DNA of 64,000 nucleotides, from assembly GCA_963995525.1 (NCBI GenBank), contig OZ023210.1, forward strand, positions 63,091,826 through 63,155,825, read 5' to 3'. Made by a program: the position numbers and the translations under genes. This DNA is from Escarpia spicata (lineage: Eukaryota > Annelida > Polychaeta > Sabellida > Siboglinidae). This document shows positions 16,200 to 28,139 of this stretch, in pieces. Each line of letters begins with the position of its first letter. Positions within the stretch are counted from its first letter, which is position 1. The notes below the pieces were generated by a model. The model did no database searches. It was not told the origin of the DNA and worked only from the letters and a program-made list of their open reading frames with translations.

Positions 16200-17157
16200 G
16201 GTGACTTTCTTAATAGAGCCATATTGGTTCGGGTCAACTTTGTCTTTTATAACGTCCCAGATCCATTCCTGATCTGGTGCATAGCAAGCCACCTGGTTCC
16301 TGACGGTTTCAACAACTTATGTTCAAGAGTTTCACAAAAGGTTTGCATTTCTTTAAATTTCTCAGAGCTGGTAATTTTTTTTGGAAATAATTGGAAATTT
16401 CAACAGCAGAATCTGAACGTGAGTTCGGAAGACATCGGTGGCTTTCTTGGCAACAAGGTGAACACGATGACAGATACACCAGCCAGAATACAGTGACCCT
16501 TGTAGCCCCAGAGCTATCATATTTTCAATGGGGATGTTGTCATTCGCAAACTCATTAATGATTGCAGTAACATTGATTCGCTGGTTGCCCGAGTCAAATG
16601 TAGGACTTTATATAACTTTCCTTTCACCAAACGAGTTGTTTTATTGAAGTACCAGACCAATAAACAACACTGATGTTGGTTAGTTATGTCGGTTGTGTCG
16701 TCTGTTAGCAGCAAAAAAGGACCAGATTTCATGGCAGACACCGTTTCATTATTTACCTCATCAGCAATTACGTTGCACGGCATCGCCATTATCTTTGTTC
16801 GCCCATATGCAAATTTGGCAGCGATCTTTGAATCAGTAAACATTTTGGCAAACAACTTTGACGCATAGTCGGATATTTTAAAGGAGAGTTGGTGTTCAAC
16901 ACTAAACACAGTCCATAGAATTTCATCTTTTGACACTGAATGTTTGTTGAAAAAATGAAGGGGTAGCATTGCATGAAGTTCTCACTTTGACATTTTTCAC
17001 ATGCATTGTAGCATCGGCTTGCCGTTTTGAAGACCACCAGACCTGATTGATAAACACTTATCACACAGTGAGAACATTGCAAACTGTGACCCTTTCGGTG
17101 ATTTTGTGCACAATTCCCCCACATCTTTGCACCATTCACATCTATTCTTCTTTTCAC
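16200..17157 (-). pseudogene. hAT-superfamily transposase remnant
   Basis: Read on the minus strand, 17157-16900 gives a BED/TTF-like N-terminal region (CSHC then CEKCQSE). 16969-16517 gives LPLHFFNKHSVSKDEILW, a segment with AKMFTDSKIAAKFAYGRTK and FLLLTDDTTDITNQ, which includes the expected first acidic position of the hAT catalytic core. Further relics (ENMIALGLQG, KKATDVFRTHVQ) continue to about 16300 in changing frames. Several frameshifts and stops make it non-functional. It resembles ZMYM/ZBED-type hAT transposases. The (GA)n tract directly follows its 3' side. Confidence 0.7.
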
Positions 17158-17199
17158 CTTACAATTGTCCTCATTAGGGCGACATTCGGACTCACTGAC

Positions 17200-20100
17200 A
17201 TCATCACCTACAGCTCCATCACTATCATCACCTACATCAACATCACTATCATCACCTACATCAACATCACTATCATCACCTACAGCAGCATCACTATCAT
17301 CACCTACAGCTTCATCACTATCATCATCACCTACAGCAGCGTCACTATCCTTACCTACAGCAGCATCACTATCATCACCTACAGCAGCATCACTATCATC
17401 ACCTACAGCAGCATCACTATCACCAACTACAGCAGCATCACTATAATCACCTACAGCAACATCATTATCATCACCTACAGCAGCATCACTATCATCACTT
17501 ACAGCTTCATCACTATCATCATCACCTACAGCAGCATCACTATCATCATCTACAGCAGCATCACTATCATCACCTACAGCAGCACCACTATCATCATCTA
17601 CAGCAGCATCATTATTATCACCTACAGAAACATCACTATCATCACCTACAGCAGCATCACTGTCATCACCTACAGCAGCATCACTATCATCACCTACAGC
17701 AGCATCACTATCATCACCTACAGCAACATCACTATCATCACCTACAGCAGCATCACTGTCATCACCTACAGCAGCATCACTGTCATCACCTACAGCAGCA
17801 TCACTGTCATCACTTACAGCTTCATCACTATCATCATCACCTACAGCAGCATCACTATCATCATCTACAGCAGCATCACTATCATCACCTACAGCAGCAT
17901 CACTATCATCACCTACAGTAGCATCAGTATCATCACCTACAGCAGCACCACTATCATCACCTACAGCAGCATCATTATTATCACCTACAAAAACATCACT
18001 ATCATCACCTAAATCAGCATCACTGTCATCACCTACAGCAGCATCACTATCATCACCTACAGCAGCATCACTATCATCACCTACAGCAACATCACTATCA
18101 TCACCTACAGCAGCATCACTGTCATCACCTACAGCAGCATCACTGTCATCACCTACAGCAGCATCACTGTCATCACATACAGCAGCATCACTGTCATCAC
18201 CTACAGCAGCATCACTGTCATCACCTACAGCAGCATCACTGTCATCACCTATAGCAGCATCACTGTCATCACTTACAGCAGTATCACTGTCATCACCTAA
18301 AGCAGCATCGCTGTCATCACCTACAGCAACATTGCTGTCATCACCTACAGCAGCATCACTGTCATCACCTACAGCAGCATCACTATCATCACCTACAGCT
18401 CCATCACCATCATCACCTACAGCAGCATCATTATTATCACGTACAGCAGCATCACTGTCATCACCTAAAGCAGCACCACTGTCATCACCTACAGCAGCAC
18501 CACTATCATCACCTACAGCAGCATCACTATCATCACCTACAGCAACATCCCTATCATCACCTACAGCAGCATCACTGTCATCACCTACAGCAGCATCACT
18601 GTCATCACCTATAGCAGCATCACTGTCATCACCTAAAGCAGCATCACTGTCATCACCTACAGCAACATCACTATCATCACCTACAGCAGCATCACTATCA
18701 TCACCTACAGCAACATCACTATCATCACCTACAGCAACACCACTATCATCACCTACAGCAGCATCACTACCATCACATACAGCAGCATCACTATCATCAC
18801 CTACAGCAGCGTCACTATCATCACTTACAGCAGCATCACTATCATCACATACAGCAACATCACTATCATCACCTACAGCAAGACCACTATCATCACCTAC
18901 AACAACATCACTATCATCACCTACAGCTTCATCACTATTATCATCACCTACAGCAGCAGCATCACTATCATCACCTACAGCAGCATCACTATCATCACCT
19001 ACAGCAGCATCAGGGTCATCACCTACAGCAGCATCACTGTCATCACCTACAGCAGCATCACTGTCATCACCTACAGCAGCATCACTGTCATCACCTACAG
19101 CAGCATCACTGTCATCACCTATAGCAGCATCACTGTCATCACCTAAAGCAGCATCACTGTCATCACCTACAGCAACATCACTATCATCACCTACAGCAGC
19201 ATCACTATCATCACCTACAGCAACATCACTATCATCACCTACAGCAACACCACTATCATCACCTACAGCAGCATCACTACCATCACATACAGCAGCATCA
19301 CTATCATCACCTACAGTAGCGTCACTATCATCACTTACAGCAGCATCACTATCATCACCTACAGCAACATCACTATCATCACCTACAGCAAGACCACTAT
19401 CATCACCTACAGCAACATCACTATCATCACCTACAGCTTCATCACTATTATCATCACCTACAGCAGCAGCATCACTATCATCACCTACAGCAGCATCACT
19501 ATCATCACCTACAGCAGCATCACTGTCATCACCTACAGCAGCATCACTGTCATCACATACAGCAGCATCACTGTCATCACCTACAGCAGCATCACTGTCA
19601 TCACCTACAGCAGCATCACTGTCATCACCTACAGCAGCATCACTGTCATCACCTACAGCAGCATCGCTGTCATCACCTACAGCAACATCGCTGTCATCAC
19701 CTACAGCAGCATCACTATCATCACCTACAGCTCCAGCACCATCATCACCTACAGCAGCATCATTATTATCACCTACAGCAGCATCAATATCTTCACCTAC
19801 AGCTCCATCACCATCATCACCTACAGCAGCATCACTATCATCACCTACAGCAGCATCACTGTCATCACCTACAGCAGCATCACTGTCATCACATACAGCA
19901 GCATCACTGTCATCACCTACAGCAGCATCACTGTCATCACCTACAGCAGCATCACTGTCATCACCTACAGCAGCATCACTGTCATCACCTACAGCAGCAT
20001 CACTGTCATCACCTAAAGCAGCATCGCTGTCATCACCTACAGCAACATCGCTGTCATCACCTACAGCAGCATCACTATCATCACCTACAGCTCCAGCACC

Positions 20101-21625
20101 ATCATCACCTACAGCAGCATCATTATTATCACCTACAGCAGCATCACTATCTTCACCTACAGCTCCATCACCATCATCACCTACAGCAGCATCATTATGA
20201 TCACCTACAGCAGCATCATTATTATCACCTACAGCAGCATCACTATCTTCACCTACAGCTTCATCACCATCGTCACCTACAGCAGCATCATTATGATCAC
20301 CTACAGCAGCATCACTATGATCACCTACAGCAGCATCAGTGTCATCACCTATAGCAGCATCACTATCATCACCTACAGCAGTATCACTATAATCACCTAA
20401 AGCAGTATCACTATCATCACCTACAGCAGCACCACTGTCATCACCTACAGCAGCATCACTATCATCACCTACAGAAGCATCACTGTCATCATCTAAAGCA
20501 GCATCACTGTCATCACCTACAGCAGTATCACAATCATCACCTACAACAGTATCACTATCATCACCTACAGCAGCACCACTATCTTCACCTACAGCAGCAT
20601 CACTATCATCACCTACAGCAGCATCACTATCATAACCTACAGCAGCATCACTGTCATCACCTACAGCGGCATCACTATCATCACCTACAGCAGCATCACT
20701 ATCATCACCTACAGCAGCATCACCATCATCACCTACAGCAACATCACTATCATCACCTACAGCAACATCACTATCATCACCTACAGCAGCACCACAATCA
20801 TCATCTACAGCAGCATCACTATCATTACCTAAAACTTCATCACTATCATCATCACCTACAGCAGCATCACTATCATCACCTACAGCAGCACCACTATCAT
20901 CACCTACAGCAGCATCACTATCATCACCTACAGCAACATCACTATCATCACCTACAGCAGCATCACTGTCATCACCTACAGCAGCATCAGTGTCATCACA
21001 TACAGCAGCATCACTGTCATCACCTACAGCAGCATCACTGTCATCACCTACAGCAGCATCACTGTCATCACCTACAGCAGCATCACTATCATCACCTACA
21101 GCAGTATCACTATCATCACCTAAAGCAGTATCACTATCGTCACCTACAGCAGCATCACTGTCATCACCTACAGTAGCATCACTATCATCACCTACAGAAG
21201 CATCACTGTCATCATCTAAAGCAGCATCACTGTCGTCACCTACAGCAGGATCACTATCATCACCTACACCAGCATCACTATCATCACCTACAGCAGCATC
21301 ACTATCATCACCTACAGCACCATCACTCTCATCACCTACAGCAGCATCACTATTATCTCCTACAGCTCCATCACCATCATCACCTACAGCAGCACCACTA
21401 TCACCACCTACAGCAGCATCACTATCATCACCTACAGCAGCATCACCATCATCACTTAAAGCAGCATCACTGTCATCACCTACAGCAGCATCACTGTCAT
21501 CACCTACAGCAGTATCACTACCATCACCTACAGCAGCATCGCTATCATCACCTACAGCAGCATCACTATCATCACCTACAGAAACATCATTATCATCACC
21601 TACAGCAGCATCACTATCATCACCT
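17200..21625. repeat. 24-bp satellite/minisatellite block, about 180 units, 4.4 kb
   Basis: A tandem array of a 24-bp unit containing CAGCATCACTATCATCACC with TACAG. The period is a multiple of three, so frames stay open for long stretches as 8-residue repeats (SLSSPTAA in one frame, ITIITYSS in another), including one of 622 codons at 18332-20200. Higher-order repeats are visible: the rare variants at 18881 and 18927 recur 510 bp later at 19391 and 19437, and the CTCCAGCACC variant at 19731 recurs 360 bp later. I see no splice or start context that would make it a gene, but a repetitive low-complexity protein cannot be excluded. Confidence 0.95.
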
Positions 21626-22300
21626 GAGGAAAGAGGAGAGAGAGTGAAGGTATATATGCATCGCTTACTACCAAAATATCAGAGAAACAATAATAAAGAA
21701 ACAGGGACGGATTAAGGTGTAGGACTATTGGGGGAAACTTTGGATTGTGAGGCCCCTACTGGAAGCCAAACCCAAGTCTAAGATGTACCTTTTGGCGGCG
21801 TTTTAAGCGACAATATGTTTTGAAATCTAAACTTTGATTTTGTGAGTGCAATTAGGTCTAGACAAGATGCTTCCCAGCAAATACAACCTTTGCGTAATGT
21901 TGCCGATACTATAACATTAGAAAGATGATACAACAGCCACACTGTTTAATCATTATAAGTCGCAGTAGTCATCGCGCTCCAAAAAAATAATAATACCGTT
22001 GTGCATTAATATAGATAAAGTTGAGTGGCAGTGGGTACATAATGCGTAGCTGTATCACGGGCCAGGGTACGTGATGCGTAGCTGTATCACGGGCCAGGTG
22101 TAGCCAGATGCTAGATGATTGCTTCTTCTTTGTGGAGCCCGTCGTTAGCTTTCTCAACATACGCAACCATCCGGGGCAGGAGTTAGCGATTCGACTTCCT
22201 TGAAGACATTGCTATTGCAGAGGCCAGTGAGCCGCCAGTCGCATAACTATGCAAGTAACATGAGCGGCAAGTAGAACGGAATGCAAGCCAAGATCCGCGA
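21626..22300. other. Spacer after the 24-bp satellite with a short duplication
   Basis: No gene recognised. A short tandem duplication (GCGTAGCTGTATCACGGGCC) occurs at about 22043-22098. Confidence 0.5.
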
Positions 22301-23560
22301 AGTCAATCCGCTAGCTCTGTCCATTGTTGTAGTGTGCACTCTCGGAACCTGGTCTGCCATTGTGCTGTAAATTGTTGTCTCAAACGACAATAGGGTTCTT
22401 CGAATCCGCCCAGTCCGTTTATGTTTTTTCTCAGCATCTTCACAATGATGATCTCTTCTCGGAAAGTGAACAGAAATCGCACGACCTTTTGGTCGTCAAA
22501 ATGCTGAGTGACACTCGGTGGTCTGCGCACATTGCTGCGTTGTTCTGCATTAGTAAAAGGGTACTCCGCCATATTCTACCTTCTCGATAAGATCAACTGG
22601 GATGAATCAGAGAAAGCAACGACCCGATCAGAGGCACAGTGGCTTCCGATGAAGACGTGGAAACTCGAAGCCGGTCTGATGGCCGAACTGTCGCGCAGGA
22701 TCCTGGAACGAATGAATGCCACCAGCACAATGCTCCAGAATCCAATATTGGACATAAGCAATGCTGTACCTATGCTGTTGTCACTATAAGAATTCATGTC
22801 AACACTTTGATCACTGTTAGCTCTTGACCAAGCGGTAGCCAAGACCTAACTAGCATTGAGGATTTCCGGAGAGAGAGACAACCAACAATTCACCATGACG
22901 ACGGTTGCACAGACGGCTCTCACTTAAATGCTTGTGCCATTTTCAAATTCGACTGCTTTCTTCTCATCATCTACAAACTGACGAGTGCTTTGTCAGATCG
23001 CATCAAAGCATATGGTGAATGGTGTCGACTGTTTGGTTTCCTTACAAAATGTAATGATATTATTGATGATGAAAAGAACTAATACGAATAGCTGAACAAT
23101 TAGCAAACAGCTACTAGAACGAACGGAAGAATCATTAAAGGACGAAATCGTGCAATTTGCAGCTTTTTCATTCACACCCCTGTCATGAAACAAGCTTATG
23201 ATGCCGACAAGAAAGCCGGTAAAAAACTCAACATTTATCGCCTGCTCATAAAGCAGGATCTACACAGCAACTCTACCTCTGACTGATGGTGTGGGACTGA
23301 CTGATGGTGTGGGACTTCAGTGGAGAAGGCACATTTTTGCCGATGAAACGGATCAAGAATGAGTTGCGCTGAACAATGTGACAGAGGAGGATGGACGTCC
23401 TTTCATTTGTGTCAATAGAGTGCGATGATCTGAGAGCAGTTGACTTTTCCTTATTAGTTGATAACATTTCGTTGAGAAAATCACGAAAGGTGGTATTTTA
23501 AATGTCACGTTTGCTGACGAGCTAGGAATAGGAGCCTATGTTTGTGGAATGTCCGCACAT
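22300..23560 (+). pseudogene. hAT transposase remnant (ZMYM1/TTF-type-like)
   Basis: Plus-strand frames give pieces of a hAT transposase in order: FFESAQSVYVFSQHL, then KMLSDTRWSAH (a typical SDTRWSAR-like block), then TRSEAQWLPMKTWKLEAG, then RILERMNATSTMLQNPILD. These match the central region of ZMYM1/TTF-type hAT proteins. A frameshift falls near 22560, and stops and indels accumulate downstream to about 23560 (SFVSIECDDLRAVDFSLL-like piece). The 5' and 3' terminal repeats could not be identified. Orientation is opposite to the remnant at 16200-17157, so they are probably separate insertions. Confidence 0.7.
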
Positions 23561-23709
23561 GTTTTTTTCAATTGACTTGTGTCAATTTCACCCAATTTGT
23601 CGTCGTATATCTATTGCACATTTTGTGTCCACTTGTAGTCCATTTGACAGTCATAAATATTAAGTAGCCAAACTAGAAATGTTCTATCCTATGAACTGTT
23701 TTGTTGAAA

Positions 23710-24386
23710 TGGGGACCTACAACAAATTCAGCGTAGTTGCCCAAACAGCAACTTTGGGCAACTCTGGAAATTTGCATAAATCCAAGATGGCGACTTGTTG
23801 GTATCTTGAAAAATGTACTTTAGAACCACTTGTCCTAGCATTATGTATAATACCTCATTTAAGGGGTGTTGGGGTGCGTAGTATCCATTCCTGATGTTAT
23901 TTTGTCAGTTCAAGGTCAATATAAGATATTGAAAGTCAGGTGAAGGTCAAATTTGACCTCTCGGTGGAAAATTAATGGAAACTTCTACTAAATTATATTT
24001 TAGTTTATTCCTGCACATAAATGGATAAACCTACAATATTTGATACATTTGTTCGTGGGAAAAAAGAGTAAGCAGTCATATTTGAAACAAGTAGTCACAT
24101 CTGTTACACGTGGTGTATAGTACAAATATCATTATAAACATTGGCATTCATATTTCTTTGTGAGGGAAATTCTTGCATTAAGTAATCATATACGAAATTC
24201 ATTGTAGGGATGTTACGAAGATTGATATCTGTAACTATAGAAAGAAGATAGTTTTAAACAATGCTGTGCTATAAGCGTAAGGTTTACGCTATCTTAGTAA
24301 ATGCAGATGTCGTCGAATAATCTTCACCTTTTACCTACTCCCACTCATCATCCAGGTAATCAGGATCAGCAAGACCATCCTCAACA
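23710..24386 (+). repeat. Left terminal inverted repeat of the 23710-26640 element
   Basis: Pairs with 25965-26640. It contains CAAATTCAGCGTAGTTGCCC near its tip and, at its inner end, CATCATCCAGGTAATCAGG, which is also coding DNA for the acidic C-terminus of the internal ORF (minus strand). Confidence 0.85.
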
Positions 24387-26041
24387 TACTCATGGCCTTC
24401 ACCCTCCTCATCAACATCGTCATCCTCTAGACTATCATCCTCAAAATCCCCCTCCTCGGCATCCTCCATCTCGACCCCCTCCTCGTCTCCAGCATGAGCC
24501 TCTTCTGTCTTAGTGTACGTATTACAGCAGCTCTCTTCGCTAGAGCAGTTGCAGTATGACGTGCACGAAAGGTGTTCTTTGTCGCAACCATAAATCTCCG
24601 TGCTGCACTTCTTGCCCTGTGCCCTACACTCACAATGAATCACATCACCCAGGTGTGGTGGACGTAGGTCACACTGTGCAATAACAGAAGAGGGAACGCT
24701 ATACCGGATCTCCCACCCATCGGGTGGGGCTTGTTGGTCTACCGCATCTCACAGCATGACCTGCAGATGCACCCGCAACACGTGCAGGAACAGGTTGGTG
24801 GATGGTGGAGACAGGGCCTTGACGTTGGGGCTTCTTGGTGAAGAGTGTGGAACGGGCAGATTCCATGGATATCCCCGGTGGCTGACCATACAGAACGACG
24901 AAGAAGGTTTTCGCCGTCTCCACCAGATCCGCCTGCGTGCCGGCCACCTCCCCCAGCACATCATCCAAACCTGGGAAGTCTCCAGTGAGCAAGGTGTTTA
25001 GTGCGTTGATCTTGCCTTTGGCGTGCGGATATGAGGTGGTGTCGCACCCGCTGAGGGCGTGCATGCCAAGCACATGCATACTCTGTGGCTCTAGGTCAGC
25101 TCAGATGGCTTTGATATCCAGCACTGTCCCATCCCACTGCTCCACCTACATTTTGCACTCCAGCTCCTCCCGATACACCCAGCATACAAGTAGGATATAC
25201 ACGTGTGTGTTGTCGCTAAGTACACGGATCACGCTTTTGCCAGAGTCGGCAGCTTCAATGACACAGGAGATCATGGTGATGGCCGCCTCATCAACCCAAA
25301 ACGCACCATCGTCACGAGTCTCTCCTGCGCTGAAGATAGACAACACGCTCTCCAGGCTCCGCTTGTTGTTCTTGCTCTTCAGGATTGTATCTCTTTTGTG
25401 CAGGTGATGGAGAGCTCGTAGATGAGGGTAAAGTTATCAGCCCGTCGTATTCCCTCGTGATCCTTTGCAGATACATCTTGGTACTTGTCGAAGACAATGA
25501 TTTTCTCAGTACCATTTGGATAGTGACTCAGCCGACCCTGGATGAATGCGATCAGATATAAGGAACTGCCGCCGTGTGGCCACACATCCACGATGACAAT
25601 TTCCGCAGTAGTTGGCGAGATCTCGAGCACACCCTGGCGTTTGACCAGCCCCGATTTGTTGGCTTTGCGGAGACAACGATGCTCGTCGATGAGCGATGGA
25701 GGTATCGCACACAGCTCGTAGTTGAACAGAGGCCCAAGCTCCATCTGCCGTCGCTGACCAATCATCAGGAGCCGGAGAAAATTGTTCTCAAGACCGATGA
25801 CTGGCCTGTCCTTGTTGCCCTTGTCATGCTTCTTTAGAACGTCCATTGTCTTGATGGGACTACTGATAGGAGCGTAGAACCCACCGGGAAGACTGGCGAT
25901 GTACTTGCTCTCCATCTTTTCTCCAAGCACAATCGAATCAGCCACATTCATTTCAGCAGGAGGCTGTTGAGGATGGTCTTGCTGATCCTGATTACCTGGA
26001 TGATGACTGGGAGTAGATAAAAGATGAAGATTATTAGGCAA
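24335..26041 (-). pseudogene. Decayed ORF of a transposon-associated protein family, function unknown
   Basis: Minus-strand frames give an ordered series that looks like one protein. It begins near 26041 (inside the right repeat) with NLHLLSTPSHHPGNQDQQDH, continues with ADSIVLGEKMESKYIASLP, then SLYLIAFIQGRLSHYPNG and IIVFDKYQDVSAKDHEG, then DEAAITMISCVIEAADSGKS and VIRVLSDNTHVYILLVCW, HALSGCDTTSYPHAKGK, LYGQPPGISMESAR, CECRAQGKKCSTEIYGC and a long Asp/Glu tail ending at 24335. I recall similar proteins as multicopy uncharacterised ORFs in many invertebrates. The VLSDxTxVxxLL and GCDTxSY motifs suggest a PIN/FEN-like nuclease fold, but that is inference. Frameshifts near 25380, 25146 and 24700 inactivate it. 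Confidence 0.65.
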
Positions 26042-26640
26042 TATCTGCAGTTACTAAGATGGCGTAAACATTACGCTTATAGCATAGCGTTGTGTAAAAC
26101 TATCTTTTATCTATAGTAATGGATATCAATTCTTGAAACATCCATACAATGACTTTCGTACATGATTACTTAATGCAAGAATTTCCCTCACAAAGATATA
26201 TGAATGCCTATGTTCATAATGATATTTGCGTATACACTACGTGTAACAGATGTGACAACGTGTTTCAAATATGACAGATTACTGGTTTTTCTCACGACCA
26301 AATGTGTCCAATATTGTAAGTTTATCCATTTATGTGCATGAATAAACTAAAATCTAATTTAGTAGAAGTTTCCATTCATTGTCCATCGAGAGGTCACATT
26401 TGACCTTCACCTGACATTCAGCATCTGATATTGACCTTGAACTGAAAAAATAACACCAGAAATGGATTCTACGCACCCCAACGCCCCTTAAAATAGGTAT
26501 TATACATAATTCTATGACAAGTCGTTCTAAAGTAAATTTTTCAATATATAGACAAGTCGCCATCTTGGATTTATGCAAATTACCAGAGTTGCCCAAAGTT
26601 GTTGTTTGGGCAACCACGCTGAATTTGTTCTAGGACCCCA
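25965..26640 (-). repeat. Right terminal inverted repeat of the 23710-26640 element
   Basis: The reverse complement of 23710-24386 with scattered substitutions. On the minus strand its inner end supplies the N-terminal codons of the internal ORF. Confidence 0.85.
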
Positions 26641-26808
<168 letters not shown>

Positions 26809-27610
26809 GTAAAGACACAAGATAAGGTTTGCACAGTTTATTCGTGAACAACACAAACGTATTTACACGTCACGCTCCATAACTACAAGAACCAGAGACT
26901 AGACATTGATACAGAGTCTTGCAATGTTTAATCGTGTACAAGACAATACCGCACCTCACTACTTCAGTCTTGCCTGCCATACGGCGAGGAGCCTTGTGGG
27001 TCCAACAAAGTCGGTTCGGATACTTGGTTGTGGTATTGTTCCAGACAGTCAACCAGTCTTTAATCAACCTCATCCTCCATTAGTGTCAGAACCATTTGTT
27101 CCTTAGTGTTTCGCCTCTGTTTCGAAACGGAATCTACACAGCGCTTATAATATATTATAGTTAGTGAATGTGCCAAAAGGTCACATGGGCGTGCCGAACG
27201 AGCACGGACTGCAGAGTAGGAAATACACATTCACGGGCTGTAGAGTAGATCAGACTTGGACAGCGAATACCAGTTCAAACCAGTTTGCAAACAGTCAACC
27301 ATTGGAAGTAAGTTCAACTCTACTATGTAAAGACTGTAGTCGTTTCTCCTTGCACTGCTTGGGTGTGTTCAGCAGTAGAGACAGTCGCTTGGCGGGTCGA
27401 TATTTGCCGCAACAGGGGGAAAGAAGCAGAAGTAGCGACGGTTGCAGCAATGTGCTCGTTTTCTTGTCGCTGAAACAATAACGAGATGATCTTAATAATG
27501 TATGGTCAACTGGTATGTATAAGAAAAAATAGAATATTATGTTCTTTTGAAAATGTTCTAATAAAATGGCATCAATAGCATTTGAACACTATGAAAAAAT
27601 TTAAGCTTAC
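26809..27610. other. Diverged repeat DNA next to the zinc-finger exon
   Basis: No gene recognised. 27240-27320 resembles 28800-28880 (shared GACTTG-ACAG-GAATACC and CAGTTT-CAAACAG pattern), and AAAGGTCACATGGGCGTGCC at about 27177 recurs as AAAGGTCACGTGGGCGTGCC at 28081. The region is therefore part of a dispersed duplicated unit. Confidence 0.5.
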
Positions 27611-28009
27611 TGTTATCTCTTCAAGTTGTTCTTTACGTCGCCGCTGTTTATCTTGCTTCCTTTGACTGCAGCCCTGCTTCACATGAGCGGGCCAATTCGC
27701 TTTATACTTGAAGGTACTGCCACACATACAGCAGGCATAACGAGGCAAAAGCTTCCGACGCTTCGTCGGAGGTGACGATGTCAGGTAGATGGTTGGGTTG
27801 GTTGACGGAGCTGATGACAGAGACGAAATTGGTTTGATCGTCGAACTAGTCGTCGGACTGGTCGTCGGACTGATTGTTGAACTGGTCGTTGGTTGTTGGT
27901 CTGGGTTGATTGTTGGGGTCGAGAGGTCGAGTGGGCCCGTAGCCGGAGAAGGCTGCGCCGTCGGTAGCAAAATCCCTTGTCGGACGTTATCACTAGTCAT
28001 GTTGTTCAT
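27611..28009 (-). CDS. First coding exon of an unidentified C2H2-like zinc-finger protein
   Basis: The minus-strand open frame from the ATG at 28009 encodes 133 residues and ends at ATAACA before a good gtaagc donor (phase 0). The protein is Ser/Thr/Pro-rich (STISPTTSPTTSSTI region), then has a basic KRRK patch and a finger-like segment, YACCMCGSTFKYKANWPAHV-KQGC. Here Cys-x2-Cys is followed by a hydrophobic residue and then His, with Cys as the last ligand. A Lys/Arg-rich helix ends the exon. I could not find the following exon in 27610-26800. A second ATG lies at 28000. It may be a host gene or an ORF of a repeat, as repeat DNA flanks it on both sides. Confidence 0.5.
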
Positions 28010-28139
28010 CTTCCAAAATGTAAGATATAATGACCACAAAAAACAGACGCAAGCCTTTTATAACACGTTCGACAGAACATAAAGGTCACGTGGGCGTGCC
28101 GAACGAACACGAAATTTCTAACCTATGAGAATAGCTAAT

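Larger units (their letters stand above)
23710..26640. mobile_element. DNA transposon-like element with about 675-bp terminal inverted repeats
   Basis: The ends are inverted copies: left TGGGGACCTACAACAAATTC at 23710, right complement TGGGGTCCTAGAACAAATTC ending at 26640. Similarity runs without large gaps through about 675 bp on each side, to about 24386 and from about 25965. Between them lie about 1.6 kb of decayed coding sequence on the minus strand. No clear target-site duplication was seen; the right end abuts a (CA)n microsatellite. The superfamily is not identified. Confidence 0.85.

Noticed and set aside
18332..20200. 622-codon open frame rich in Ser, Pro, Thr and Ala
   Set aside because: It lies wholly within the 24-bp tandem array, where a period divisible by three keeps frames open. 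No exon edges or non-repeat coding sequence support a gene.
27164..27481. 105-codon frame next to the zinc-finger exon
   Set aside because: It overlaps duplicated repeat DNA and shows no recognisable similarity.
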